Positions 36,601 through 47,059 of a DNA stretch of 64,000 bases are shown here, piece by piece. The notes beneath the pieces are model-generated. The model was not told the origin of the DNA. It saw only the letters and a list, made by a program, of their open reading frames with translations, and made no database searches. Source of the stretch: Ancylostoma caninum (Eukaryota > Nematoda > Chromadorea > Rhabditida > Ancylostomatidae); NCBI GenBank assembly GCA_037903475.1, contig JBAJFG010000415.1:124001-188000 (forward strand), in the 5' to 3' direction. Position 1 is the stretch's first letter. Every line of letters starts with the position of its first letter. A program made the position numbers and the translations under genes.

Positions 36601-36776
36601 TGTAAGCTTATAAAATTCATGTTTTAAAATTCAAAAAAAAAACTTGAAAGCTATCCATGTATTCAGGTGCTGTCATCTACTACTCCACGTACAAACGAGC
36701 TGCTCTACTCCTATCAGATCCGAAATACCATGGCGACTCGGAATGGCTTCGAGCCAAAATTAGGGAAAGCACTTGA
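33687..36776 (+). CDS. tmem-138: TMEM138 ciliary transition-zone membrane protein
   Basis: TMEM138 is a small four-pass membrane protein needed at the ciliary transition zone; the human gene is mutated in Joubert syndrome. Exons: 33687-33808, 36293-36464, 36523-36601, 36667-36776. Total 483 nt, 160 aa, against about 162 aa in human. Phases agree at all junctions. The first hydrophobic segment is LLLGVQVLMLVVDMAFNAAAV. Segment 2 (LILVSVIVLVIAFSS) leads into the diagnostic STFVFQAGLIFLL. Segment 3 (ALISALIYLGVSIGLH) is followed by NIRWENA. The last segment precedes YKRAALLLSDPKYHGDSEWLR. The start is chosen because it is the first ATG and gives the family length. The X-box upstream indicates DAF-19 control. 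The first intron (2.5 kb) carries a MITE at 35236-35637. The 3' end converges on the HLH gene 41 bp away. Confidence 0.95.
35236..35637. mobile_element. TTAA-flanked (piggyBac-like) MITE
   Basis: Flanked by TTAA at 35232-35235 and 35638-35641. Terminal inverted repeat CACGTTCGC/GCGAACGTG. Just inside each end is a perfect 20-bp palindrome: GTGCACGACCGGTCGTGCAC at 35248-35267 and GTGCTCGACCGGTCGAGCAC at about 35578-35597. TTAA target duplications are typical of piggyBac elements. No transposase is present. Lies in tmem-138 intron 1. Confidence 0.8.
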
Positions 36777-36794
36777 GAAGAAGATAGAATAAGG

Positions 36795-36800
36795 TTTATT
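36795..36800 (-). terminator. Poly(A) signal of the HLH gene
   Basis: AATAAA on the minus strand, 17 bp after the HLH stop codon. On the plus strand GAATAAGG at 36787 could serve tmem-138, so the two convergent genes have overlapping 3' ends. Confidence 0.5.
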
Positions 36801-36817
36801 TACGGGTACAGCTATGC

Positions 36818-38057
36818 TCACCATCCGCTCTGATGAATCTGCTCGAGAATAGTGATGTACTGCATGGCATCGTGGAGTATCTCTAACTTGCTCAGACGTT
36901 TGTTCGGCGGATATGAAGGAATCATTTGGCGAAGCTGAAATTTTGAATAAATATGGTTTGAATGCGACTCTTTGCAGAAGTATCAGTGAATGCTCAAATG
37001 TCGCCGTAACTTACCTGCAATTCAAAACAACCAGGTGTGGTCAAGGCATAGATTGGTTAATTTTGCAACGAAAACCACTCCGAGCTCAGCGAAGTGCAGC
37101 ATTTTTGTCCAAAAAAAAGCCATATGCAAACTAGTAGAAAACTGCAGGGATGAACAGCAGTATATCTTGCCTCTATGTACCTGAAGTCGAAGTTTGTTTC
37201 CCACAGTTGAAAGTAGGCAAAGCGATGAGGCTCGACCTAATCATCAACGTTTATGCAAATAGCGCGGAACCTACCTTTCATCAGGACGTCCCACTTGAAC
37301 ATGTTCGTTATCTTTTCTAAATTAGCTCCTTGTAACTATGGAAACTGTGATAAATTGAAACGATCGCTGATGATTCGCACCCTGTCCTCGCGAGTTATTG
37401 TGAGTTCGACTCATAGGTTGCGTTTATACCCCATCGCGGCGACGGCCACATGCGCTACGTAACGAAGTCACTGAAGTAGGTTTTGAGTCGAAAGAGCTGG
37501 ACAAAGAAGAAAACGAAGAATAATTCTAGCTCGTGATGTTGATGAAAACGTAGCATCGCAATAGCAGCAAATTCGGCTGTCACGTGAACTCCGAATAAAA
37601 GAAGTATAAACTGCACAAAGATCCGCGAATCTGCGTGGAGAAGGTGATCGCCACTTGTCGCAGAAGGGCCGCAGTGTTTGCATGCTTCCAAAGGAGACCA
37701 GCCACTTCTCAAGACTTTGCCTAGGCGCGATCGTTGCGCCAAGACGAAGTATGAACACAGACATAAAAAGAATGTTAAAACCACGGGAGAGATAAAAATG
37801 TAAGGGAAAGTATTGGGAGACGTCGAGCGACGGTGGTTGCCAATGGGTTGAATGAGGGTATGGGTTAGGTAGAACACATGGTTAAAGAGTTAAAATGAAC
37901 CCAAGAGGTAGAATGGGCTATCTTGGGTTGTATGTAGAGCCACGTATGTACCTCGGCAAATGCATCTCCAGCTTGGTTTTCTTGAAGAATTTGGAGAGTT
38001 TCATTCATGAAGCGATCGAAACAATTGTGCATACTCGAAGCCGGAAAGGAGACATTT
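36818..38057 (-). CDS. Small helix-loop-helix protein lacking a basic region
   Basis: Exon 36934-36818 encodes LRQMIPSYPPNKRLSKLEIL, then HDAMQYITILEQI and a stop. This is the loop and helix 2 of a TAL/NHLH-like bHLH domain. Exon 38057-37952 ends in phase 0 with ...QENQAGDAFAE. Joining the two rebuilds the helix-1 motif DAFAELRQMIP, so the pairing is well supported; the intron is 1017 bp. Where TAL-type proteins have a basic segment before helix 1, this exon encodes NETLQILQENQ, with no Arg or Lys. The product should therefore dimerise but not contact E-box DNA, like Id proteins (inference). If translation starts at ATG 38032, the protein is about 65 aa. An upstream out-of-frame ATG lies at the exon start. 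More 5' exons are possible, since the exon follows an acceptor-like TTTCTAG. Confidence 0.65.
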
Positions 38058-38253
38058 CTAGAAATCGTAAATAGAGAATATACAGGAGGGATTTAGTCGC
38101 GAAACTTAGCACAAAAGAAGCAAAGTGCTAAATTCTAAGTGTATGGAGTGCCATAGTTAAACAAATGGCAATCTCTGGTCTCTATTCCATTTGTAGTGAA
38201 AGCAATTACTTGAGCTCGAGGTCCGGTGCGAGGTATCATAGACGCTATCTTAA

Positions 38254-38722
38254 AGGCAGTGTCTCAGCCCAGGGAACGCCTTCGAAATTTCCGCATCAGT
38301 TGAACATATGCAAGCCGCTGAACACAACGGTGTACTTTGAGTTTCAGGGGAACTCGAAAAGCCCAAAAGTTACGGGTTTCTTTGGCCGAGCATTTTGAAA
38401 TTCTCGGCCGGTGGACGAGAGTCTTCATTCCGCAGCAAGAGCTTGCTGAGAGTGTGGCATGTTTTGCAACACAGCAATGTCTGTTCATTTGATAATAGTA
38501 ACGGCTTAGAGGTTCATTTTTATGTGCAACCTTAACTTCTCAGCTTCGCTTTTGCTAGCTTCCTGGCAAGGAAACTCGTCCGCTCCAATATTGAATTTGA
38601 CCTTCAAAATAAGGGTTTTTAACCGTTTTCTCACATTTCAAGCACATTATTGGAATCAGCACGTTGAGTAAGACCAGATTCCATTGATATCCCGATAGCC
38701 ATCATGAGGTGAGACACTGCCT
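38254..38722. mobile_element. TTAA-flanked MITE, AGGCA family
   Basis: TTAA at 38250-38253 and 38723-38726 flanks perfect 13-bp inverted repeats, AGGCAGTGTCTCA. Related ends (TTAA-AGGCA) occur at 45160-45564 and 57697-58170. No ORF of note. It lies just upstream of the HLH exon. Confidence 0.75.
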
Positions 38723-38726
38723 TTAA

Positions 38727-40239
38727 TTGGCTGAGGGAGTATAGTACAAGCTACAAAGCGAATATTGATTGAAATGCATCATAGAAGAATAATGTGATTG
38801 CTTGCGAGAAGTTCTTAATTCTAGAAACGACCATAAGCACTCCCACGAGGCCTATTCATCATGGATCACAGCCACATTTGCAGTGAAAAAGCGCCACAAT
38901 GTGCTCAGTAACTATCCGAGGTTCTTCTCAAACTTATGAGAATGAAAGAAGATGCATGTCGGTTAATTTTTTGGGCTGCTTTGAGCTAGTTACGGTATCC
39001 AGAACCACAGAGTCGTGACAAACAGCATCGTAGCACCACTAAACATGGAACACTTGGTACTTCGGTAAGTCCTAAGCCTGACCTACTGAAAAAAATACTA
39101 AAAAAATTACTAGTGTCTAGGATCCACGGCTTTCCGAGAGTGTCCCCAGGCTTCGCCATTTCAAAATGGATAAAAAAGAACGCGCGATACAATAGATAAG
39201 GATCGTGGAAATGATACGTATCGATTGCCACACTAGTACGCCATGGATCGCTGCCAAACAGATTCCGCACTCTCAAAGATGTGTCCAAGATGAATTGGCA
39301 ATGTGAGTAATAGCCATAGTGGGATCGATGCCTATCGATCGTCACGCCCGATTTATTGTCATCCTTCCGACTTCCGGGGTCTCCTCATTCACTTTATCCA
39401 TGTGGCGATCGGTGGCGATCGCGACGACAGCCAGCTGTCGTGGGGATAATAAAATAAACTCAAACCAGGGTAATTAAACCAAGCCAGGGCAATGAAGTTC
39501 GGGTAGTTCTTCAATGAACGCCCATTCTATCGCTTGGGTTCATTTTAACTCTTTAACCACCTCAATGTGTTCCATCTCATCCATGCTTTACCCAATCCCG
39601 CTAATAACTGCACTCGTTCTGCACCTCAGTTTTCCTTTTATATTTCTATCTCTCCCATGATTTTCACAACCATTTCGATATATATTATTGTAAAGATTTC
39701 AACATAATACTAGCGCCCCTTCGGGACGCTAGAAAGTGGGGTGGGGCAGTCACTTGAGGTATGTGCAAAAGCTTCACATTTGCGAAATGCTTAGAAAATT
39801 GGCAAATAAGCAAAACTAATTAACTAAGCTCAAATACAAAACCTTTCTTATGAGTTGCATATATTCTACGGGCCTTGCCGCCTCGTCAAGCTTCGAATCC
39901 TCTCGCGATCCTAGCCTTGCTTGCAAATTCTTAATCACGCACCTATATGTAAAGCTAATTTCCGATGCAGTGATACTACCTACTTTTTCGTCACATTTCT
40001 TACATGCCTATGGACCCGTTATGAGCGGCCACTTTCAACTCTGCGCAGGAGTATCTTTCACATGGCTTTAGTAGTTGTGAACAACACAGTGTAACTAATG
40101 CCGTGCGAATAATCACCTGAAATGACTCAAGCTTCACGTTGCTGAGATAGTCCAAGTGATGAGCTTCTGCTTCAATATAGAGGGAGGAAGAAGAGGTGGT
40201 CGACTGAGACACAAACAAGCTCGTAGCGTGCCCTTACTC
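38727..40239. other. Intergenic DNA
   Basis: No supportable gene. A dispersed repeat at about 39100-39340 contains GATACGTATCGATTGCC and resembles sequence near 14880-15060 and 48510-48560. Confidence 0.4.
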
Positions 40240-40600
40240 CACCGGTAGACGTGCATGTTGGTGTTTTCCCCAGTATTGGGCCACGGCGGACCCATTCTCC
40301 ATCCGTGGACCCGGATGCTGGCGTTTTTCCCATTAATGGGAATCACGCGGACCCACTTTCTATCCTCGCACCCGTATCCAGGCACTTTCGCCACTTTCGG
40401 ACCAGGGAAGACCCATTCTCCATTCATAGATCTGTATCTTGGCGTTCCTCACACTACTGGGCCAGCCGTGTCCCAGCGCTTTCCCCAATAGTGGGCCCCC
40501 TGCGAACGCATTATCCATCGATGGACCCGTATCCTGGCGTTTTTCCCACTATTGGGCCACGGCGGACCCTTTCTCGATCGGTGAACACCTCTTGATGTTT
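40240..40600 (-). repeat. Diverged Helitron-type 59-60-bp minisatellite (about 6 units)
   Basis: Units such as GGACCCGTATCCTGGCGTTT then TTCCCACTATTGGGCCACGG match, in reverse complement, the Helitron unit (GGACCCGACTCCAGGCGTTT then CCCCACTTTTGGACGCCGG). The copies here are strongly diverged from each other. Helitron termini were not found, so this is probably an old, decayed insertion in the opposite orientation. Confidence 0.65.
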
Positions 40601-40939
40601 TTCATCAGTGCACCCGCACTCTTTGTAAACCTTGAAAAAAAGTGGAAGAAAGTTAGGAAATGTTTAGAAAGTCTGATCAATTGCATAACTGGTTCCAGAA
40701 AATGTCACAACAACTTATAATGACGTGTTCTTCGTTCGGTCATCCTGTGTATTTGATTGTACTGCCCTTCTTGAGAGCAGACGGATCCTCAAGCTGCATA
40801 ATCTCCTTGAGACCTCAATAATGAGAGGTGCGCAAAGAGCACATGCTACATAAGGTAACCGAGTGAGTCGTATCGCTGCGGTCTCTACTCATCTTTCAAA
40901 GTGATTCACGTCCAGCGTTCCAAGGTTGAGTGCAGTTAC

Positions 40940-41770
40940 TGACAAATTCCATCAGAGAGGCTACTCTGCTCCATACATTGCTGCAATGCATCGTCAAATC
41001 GTTGTAAACACTGTCTCGCCTGGAGGGCTCGAGACCTCTAGCCGCTGGTCCCACCGCGAAATCCCGAATGCACCCGACTTCCACTACGTCTATGCACCTA
41101 TAACGAAACATCGGCCGAATGCCCCGTCAGCTGCGCATCTTCGCGAGCCGCAGTCTATATATGAGCCTCACTCATCAGTTGATTACGCATTTCTAGGCGA
41201 TGCGAGACCCGACGACGTTCAGGTTGCAGTGGAGGAACCATCCACGTCACCAGCTCCTGTCGTGCTAGCGGATGACACCGCCATCCAGAATGTTGCTACA
41301 CTCGGTGATTGAGATGTCTACGGTACGTTCATGTCCGTAAAATATGCCCCACAACCAGTGTTAGAGTTGTATAATGGAAACCTTTATGTATGATAGGCAT
41401 AAAGAACTCATCAGTTGATTACGCACTTCCAGGCGATGCGAGATTCGACGACGTTCAGGCTGCAGTGGAGGAACCATCCACGGCTCAAGCTCCAGTCGTG
41501 CTAGCGGATGACAACGCTATCCAGGATATTGCAACACTCGGTGTTTCCGATGTCTACGGTAGGTTCATGTCCGTAAAATATACCCACAACCACAGTTAGA
41601 GTTGTATAATGGAAAACATTATGTATGATAGGCATAAAGAACTCATCAGTTGATTACGCATTTCTAGGCGATGCGAGACCCGACGACGTTCCGGCTGCAG
41701 AGGAGGAACCATCCACGTCACCAGCTCCTGTCGTGCTAGCGGATGGCACCGCCATTCAGGATGTTGCAGC
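40940..41770 (+). pseudogene. Unknown gene with tandemly triplicated exon, stop in first repeat
   Basis: No family was recognised. An open stretch begins after an acceptor-like GAGTGCAG, with the first in-frame ATG at 40986, and runs to TGA at about 41310. From 41171 a unit of about 235 bp recurs three times (starts 41171, 41407, 41642). Each has an exon encoding VDYAFLGDARPDDVQ and VEEPSTSPAPVVLADDTAIQ. Units 1 and 2 end TAC-G|GTACG or GTAGG, and about 100 bp of near-identical intron leads to CTCATCAG. Splicing between units keeps phase (G+TT). Unit 1 has TGA where unit 2 has TCC (Ser), so the spliced reading breaks; unit 3 ends at GCACCCCAG-TAG. It could be a decaying gene, or one whose real product stops in unit 1. 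Confidence 0.45.
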
Positions 41771-41985
41771 ACCCCAGTAGATATGTTTTCGCCGCCCGTG
41801 GGCAAAACTGGCAAAAAAACTCAATAAAATCGATAAATCGATAATTTCGTAATAAACGGTTGTCGTTCTCGTGTTCAGCGTGTTGAGTTACCCCAGTAGA
41901 TATGTTTTCACCGCCCGTGGGCAAAATTGGCAAACACCAACAAAATTGATAAATCGATAATTTCGTAATAAATGGTTATAATAAC
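41770..41985. repeat. Tandem duplication of about 120 bp
   Basis: ACCCCAGTAGATATGTTTTC followed by GCCCGTGGGCAAAA and GATAAATCGATAATTTCG occurs at 41771 and again at 41890. It directly follows the exon triplication. Confidence 0.75.
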
Positions 41986-42254
41986 CGATAAACCTCTCCG
42001 TGATTTCTATTCTTTACATACATAAACACAGACACACAAATACACGCAGATACGTACAGGCATTCATTTACATATATACAGATTAGTTAAACAATAAACA
42101 TTACAAAAGAGGAGAAAAAACTGTAGCAGTACCTATGTATTACGAAGAAATATTACGGAGAGATCGGATACGACAATAACAAATATTTACATGTATGTAC
42201 AAAACATATTTCAAAGTTGTATGCTATATGTTGAGTGCATGTAGTGAGAGAAAA

Positions 42255-42480
42255 CGGATTGAAGAGTACAACGAAATCATGTAAATGAAAAGATAATGTG
42301 AACCATACTATGTGTGTACAGAAACGGGAAATAGAAGAATACAACGAAATCATGTAAATAAAAAGACTATGTAAAAATTACTATGTACTGAAATGGCAAA
42401 ATGGAAGAATACAACGAAAACATGTAAATAAAAGGATAACGTAGGCATCAGTATGTCCAGAAATGGCAAAAAAATGTGCT
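42255..42480. repeat. Tandem repeat of about 65-70 bp, three units
   Basis: GAAGAATACAACGAAATCAT then GTAAAT-AAAAGA recurs near 42258, 42335 and 42403 with moderate divergence. AT-rich, non-coding. Confidence 0.7.
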
Positions 42481-42612
42481 GGCATAGATGTCGGCCGCAC
42501 AGCAATAACACCACTGAAAAATGAATGTGAAAATATAAAAAAGACCATTATGCAAGAAATGTAACACTCAATGCAATGATTACCTGCGGTTTGATTGATG
42601 CACGGAAGAGAA

Positions 42613-42618
42613 TTTATT
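42613..42618 (-). terminator. Possible poly(A) signal of the SET gene
   Basis: AATAAA on the minus strand about 200 bp past the stop codon of the SET-domain gene. Confidence 0.4.
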
Positions 42619-42820
42619 TCATTCTCGAAGTGGCTGCTATATCGGCTATTTTGCAGTTCGGATTTTGACAAATTGCGGACACGTTACCCTCCAGCTCCGA
42701 AACGGTCACGAGGTCGGTATCTACGAAATCTTCGTGCACTGCTGTAGACACCCTAGTTTGTTCGGCCTAAAACATACGTTTCTCTTAGACACATTCGTTT
42801 CCCCATTCAAGACGGAGGCT

Positions 42821-44321
42821 TCACTTGTGCACACTTGTGTAACTGATAACGACACAAACCATGATGTAAGTTTGGCCCACAGCCTCGACAAACACCAAGC
42901 AGTTGGCGTAGCGCCTCTTTGAGTCGTCGGGCAACGGCGCATCTATCAGCAGCACCAAAGGTTTGTCGTCTCGCACACGACGCTTTAGCAGCAACACAAC
43001 TGGGTGCATATTCTCGAAAGCATCTATAACGGACGTGTTGAGAAGGCGACACACCTGATTGGCGCTTTCAGGGATGACCAGCAACTCGACACTCTGCTCC
43101 TGGAAGTCAAACTCGTCCAAATATTAGCAGCATACTGCTATTACTAAACTCAATGTCTCACCTGGCGGCCTAGCACAAACTGCCTGCCCAAACGATACGC
43201 TTCGTCAACGTCGTCGAACGGCTCCGGGGCGATCACCATGCCCGCTACATCACTCCTCAGTGCCAGTGAGATAAGAACCGCTCTTGTTGTTATCGGCGCG
43301 AGCTGCATATTCGGTGCATGTTGCGACATAGATGGAACTCCTTCCCACGGCATGTCCAATGTTGGCGGCGGTTGAAGAGGAGCCAGGGTAAGGGAAGCCG
43401 CTGAATAGGGGCATTTCACCTCTAACTGTTTAACATTTATGCGCCACTTCTGCTCCAGTAACCAGTGTTTACCAGCTGCAAGACCGGAGTCGCACGAGTT
43501 GCATATGCAGCTCTGCCGTAGTTTATTACCTGCATACTCATCCCCGTAGCACCAGAGCATCCGTTCACCGGCCTAAGACAACATAGACATCCAATTTAGA
43601 TTATATTGTATTAGTGGAACAATCATTAACGTGCATCTTAGCAACACATTTTCCTCACTTTGATCTTGCGAGTAGCACGGAGCATGAGCACAATGTTAAC
43701 TTCGCGTGACGATTGCCTCGAATGCTTCGACCGGTCCTCCAGAACAAGATTTGGGTGGTTGCGGCTGTGGTTGAATAGCCGCCCATATGTCACTGCTTTC
43801 TTGTATACTGGATCGTGGGCGAGCACCAAATAACTTTGTGGCCGGTTATCATAGTAGTGTGGGCTGGGATTCATGAAACGATAACCAAGCAAACCAACGA
43901 TGGCTAGAGTGATTGGTTATTGTATTGACTACATAGTGCTAAGAGACGCAGACAACAAAAGTTGGTTTGCAAGCCTGGGTTATCGCTTCATGAATCCCAG
44001 CCCTGAAAACAAATTGAATGCCGCTCCAAAATTCATCTCCATCTTCCACATTGTAAATACTTACGGGTGAACTCGACCAGATAGGAGTCCACGTACTCTT
44101 GAAGTTCGATGCTCAGCTGTCGAACCATTCTGTCAACCTCGTTGAAGGGCAGCACAAGGCCTCTGGAAAGCGTACAGATGAAGGTTCTGGTACAGGCTTA
44201 CATGGCGGTATCATCACAATGAACTTGGACATAATAGCACACACATACACATTCACCGGTAGTCACTGACGACTGCACCCTTCGCAATATCCACCTTGGG
44301 AAACACTCCCCTTAAAAAGCT
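42821..44321 (-). CDS. SET-domain protein (putative lysine methyltransferase), partial
   Basis: SET domains transfer methyl groups from S-adenosylmethionine to lysines, often on histones. Exons: 44321-44257, 44162-44065, about 43861-43659, 43572-43530, 43475-43162, 43099-42821 (stop). SET motifs appear in order: LRGVFPKVDIAKGAVVSDYRG (N-terminal SET strand), YGRLFNHSRNHPNLV (NHS cofactor motif), and AGERMLWCYGDEY (C-terminal motif near the catalytic Tyr). Downstream residues (GKHWLLEQKWRINV, then VVLLLKRRVRDDKPLVLLID) match nothing I recognise. No clear first exon was found upstream of 44321. A 143-bp MITE occupies 43861-44003, exactly at the acceptor of the third exon. With the MITE-borne AG the frame is lost; joining TTTTCAG at the far MITE edge to CACAC restores it. 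The gene may be damaged in this assembly. The 54-bp intron 43529-43476 could be retained without a stop. Confidence 0.7.
43861..44003. mobile_element. MITE at a SET-gene splice acceptor
   Basis: Perfect 17-bp terminal inverted repeats GGGCTGGGATTCATGAA, extending imperfectly to about 45 bp through GCGATAACC and GCAAACCAAC. 143 bp. Its low-coordinate end touches coding sequence of the SET gene, and its high-coordinate end touches the pyrimidine tract TTTGTTTTCA. Confidence 0.85.
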
Positions 44322-45159
44322 CTGCAACGTGTTATATTCATATTTCTTAAACACGACCAAAACTCGACAGTTGATATTCCCCATTCGTATGAAGAAGTTC
44401 TTCTATGGCCTCCACATGCACTCCATATAAGGTCGCGTCCTTCGTTTCGTAGGAAATATTGAAGTGAGAACTGCACGAGCTTCACGGCTTCAACATGTGC
44501 TCAGATGATCATCACGAGATTCTTTTCTCTTCTTCCACTTAAAAGGGATTGTTGGACACAAGATGGTTCTTGCTCAATAGTGAATGACAGTTTAGATGAT
44601 GTGCTCCTAGATGAGCGTTTTCAGAGCCGTTGGAAGGAGAGTTGCAGGAAGGTTACATCATTTGGGACTCGCATGAGAGGATACGTAACGAGTGTAACTT
44701 GCTGTACCTAGCACTGCAACTTGACCGGAAAGTGAAAATTCTGTGCTACGGAATGTTCGTCCCTTACATTTATCCAATCTGCAGATTTATGTTTGAAAAA
44801 TGAGCTGGTCCTCATTTTTTCAAATATAAGTCTGCAGATTCTGGATCTTAGCTAGAAATAGCTTCTCAATAGAGCATTTTTTACAGATCTCTCCACATCT
44901 GACCACAAATATTTGATGCCATTTACCTTGAAAGATAAAGTTTCGTATAGAGGATCACCTCGAAAGCTGAAGCTCCAATTTCACCTATGTGTAGCCTCTG
45001 CAGTTCTGGTGAGGAGGGGATCGGAAGACTGCTCGGTAAATGAGCACTAGATACAAGACAAATTGATAATTATATCTCTCGTTGATATTTTGAATACTTT
45101 GATTTGGTAGAGACATTCAATTGTCGATGGAAATGTTGCAAGTGTTACAGAACCCTTAA
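44322..45159. other. Upstream region of the SET gene, no firm exon
   Basis: An open minus-strand stretch (about 44480-44345, including LRNEGRDLIWSACGGH) could be an upstream exon, but it lacks a convincing donor. Otherwise nothing supportable. Confidence 0.3.
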
Positions 45160-45564
45160 AGGCAGCACGAGTCGAAATCCTCGACTCGGACCTGAGCTGC
45201 GAACGTAGGCGTCGCGCACATCACGAATCTGCAAGGAACACACACAGTAACAACTCATCTGCAGAAAACGGCGAACTGCAGCCGCGTGCACGCCCGGTCG
45301 ACCAGTGCTTCGGAGGGCCCGACGCGCCAGCCTACGCATTTAAATGCATGCGGGCTGGTACCGATTCCCTTTCTCCGTGCTGGGACCCATTTGCGCACGC
45401 AGGGCGCCGCCGGAACACTCGTCCGCGCACGGAAAGCAGCATCGCGTTTTCCCGGCTTTCTCAGGTGTTTTACGCGATTTCACCACCGAATATGAGCAAT
45501 ACACCCCCAAAAAACCCAAAATCCGGCGAAATCACAAACACGATGGTTTCGACGGGTGCTGCCT
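45160..45564. mobile_element. TTAA-flanked MITE, AGGCA family
   Basis: TTAA at 45156-45159 and 45565-45568. Inverted ends are AGGCAGCACGAGTCGAAATC and (rc) AGGCAGCACCCGTCGAAACC. The interior is GC-rich and includes GTGCACGCCCGGTCGACCAG, reminiscent of the palindromes in the 35236 element. ORFs within it are not genes. Confidence 0.75.
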
Positions 45565-47059
45565 TTAAACCAACCCAGATTTCTTCTGTGAGTGCCTGTG
45601 AAAAGTCCGTGAACGTGCTCGAAAACAAAATCTGCAAGGGTGGGACGCATAAATCCAATATAGGTTACCAAACATATATAGCAGGGATGAGCGAATTATT
45701 CGTATCCGGTTATCCGTTTTGCCGTTATCTGCAGGTTTTGGCCTATCCGTTACCCGCATTGTTATTCGGGCTTTTGGCGCCGGATAACGGTGCGGACAAG
45801 GCCGAAAATAGTGGCTTCATTTCGCACATTCTCAACAGAGGAGAGCCTCCATTCGAAGAAGAATAACTCGATCAAGCGGGTTTTTCGTCATCAGTGATCT
45901 AGAATCTTGTAGAAAGGTTGGAGAAGATAATACAGACTGTAGCTGCCAAAAGAGAAATGCTCTTGCTCACGTTTTCAGGGCCGTACGACAAAGACATGAT
46001 TTATTTGTGAAATTATCGACAACTTCACCTAACGTTTAGCCATCAACAACGTTGAAATTAATGAAGTCGCAATTCACCGAAGATCGGTGCTCTCTTCCTT
46101 GCAAAGTTCATTTCGAATATCCATTGAATCCAGTGGCAGACGCAGAAAGGGGCGGGAGGGGGGGGGGGGTGGGAGAAAGTGGGGTCTCCGCCGCCAAAAT
46201 CAATTCACATATTAATTATAATAATAAATAATTAATAAGAAGTATTCCAAAAACAATAATAAAAGTGGACAACTAAAAATATAGACAACTAAAAATAAAC
46301 TATCTATCTGTTATCCACACCGTTAGGGGCCGCATGACGAGAGGTACGCTGCTGGTCCGTGAATAGTCGATTCATATGTGCGTCGCGGCTGCAGCCGAGC
46401 AGTTCTGCGTGGATATGGGCAACTTTTCTAACCTTGAGTGGGACAGATGAGTGTTATCGGAACCCACAAACTGTGAGAAGGTGGCCATCGATGTTATTTA
46501 GTGCGTCGAATTTGAAGAAACAACTTGAACTTAAGAAGCCTACGCATACGGCGCGGTCGCGTCGCGGCGTACGTCTTGACCGCCACCCACCGTTAGGGTC
46601 GCGGAATATCCGCGGAATACCCGCTCATCCTTGAGGTTGCGCAGCAAATAGCTTTCCAAACATCCAACGCTTCTTCTTTCATCGAAATAACGTCAATCTC
46701 GGATCTATATTTCGCTCTGTTGCCCACCATTCTATGTCCCTTTTCTAGTAGAACAGCAGCTGTACCACGTGGAATTCGTGAGTGTAATAATGTCTGCGGA
46801 TAGTTGAATGAAAAACGATAGATTCATTGCTGTGCCAGCATCCTTTCAATTTTTTTCGAGACACGCTTCCGGTTTAATGACCTAAAATATTGCAGAGGTG
46901 CCTATATTTCATTAAAGACGTCGGAAACTTCTCTGAATGTGGAACGGATGGATGGATGGATCGAAGAGGTTGAATTCATTTTGGAATGTCACGGAATTTT
47001 CGCGTACCAAGCGCTGCGAATGCATGAGACTTCAGATTGTGGTGTAAGTTATAAAGTTA
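45565..47059. other. Intergenic low-complexity region
   Basis: TATCCG/TTACCCG-rich repeats at about 45700-45800 and a G-run at about 46154-46167. A GC-rich stretch at 46320-46640 begins and ends near CCGTTAGGG. No recognisable gene. Confidence 0.4.

Noticed and set aside
36113..36613. Plus-strand 166-codon ORF
   Set aside because: It covers tmem-138 exon 2 in the wrong frame; the correct frame gives STFVFQAGL and other TMEM138 motifs with proper splice sites.
37350..37430. Minus-strand RVRIISDRF peptide as the missing basic region of the HLH gene
   Set aside because: Preceded by an in-frame stop and lacking a phase-compatible donor; the 38057-37952 exon joins in phase and rebuilds helix 1.
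45348..45866. 172-codon ORF
   Set aside because: It lies mostly within the TTAA-flanked MITE 45160-45564 and continues into TATCCG-type low-complexity sequence.
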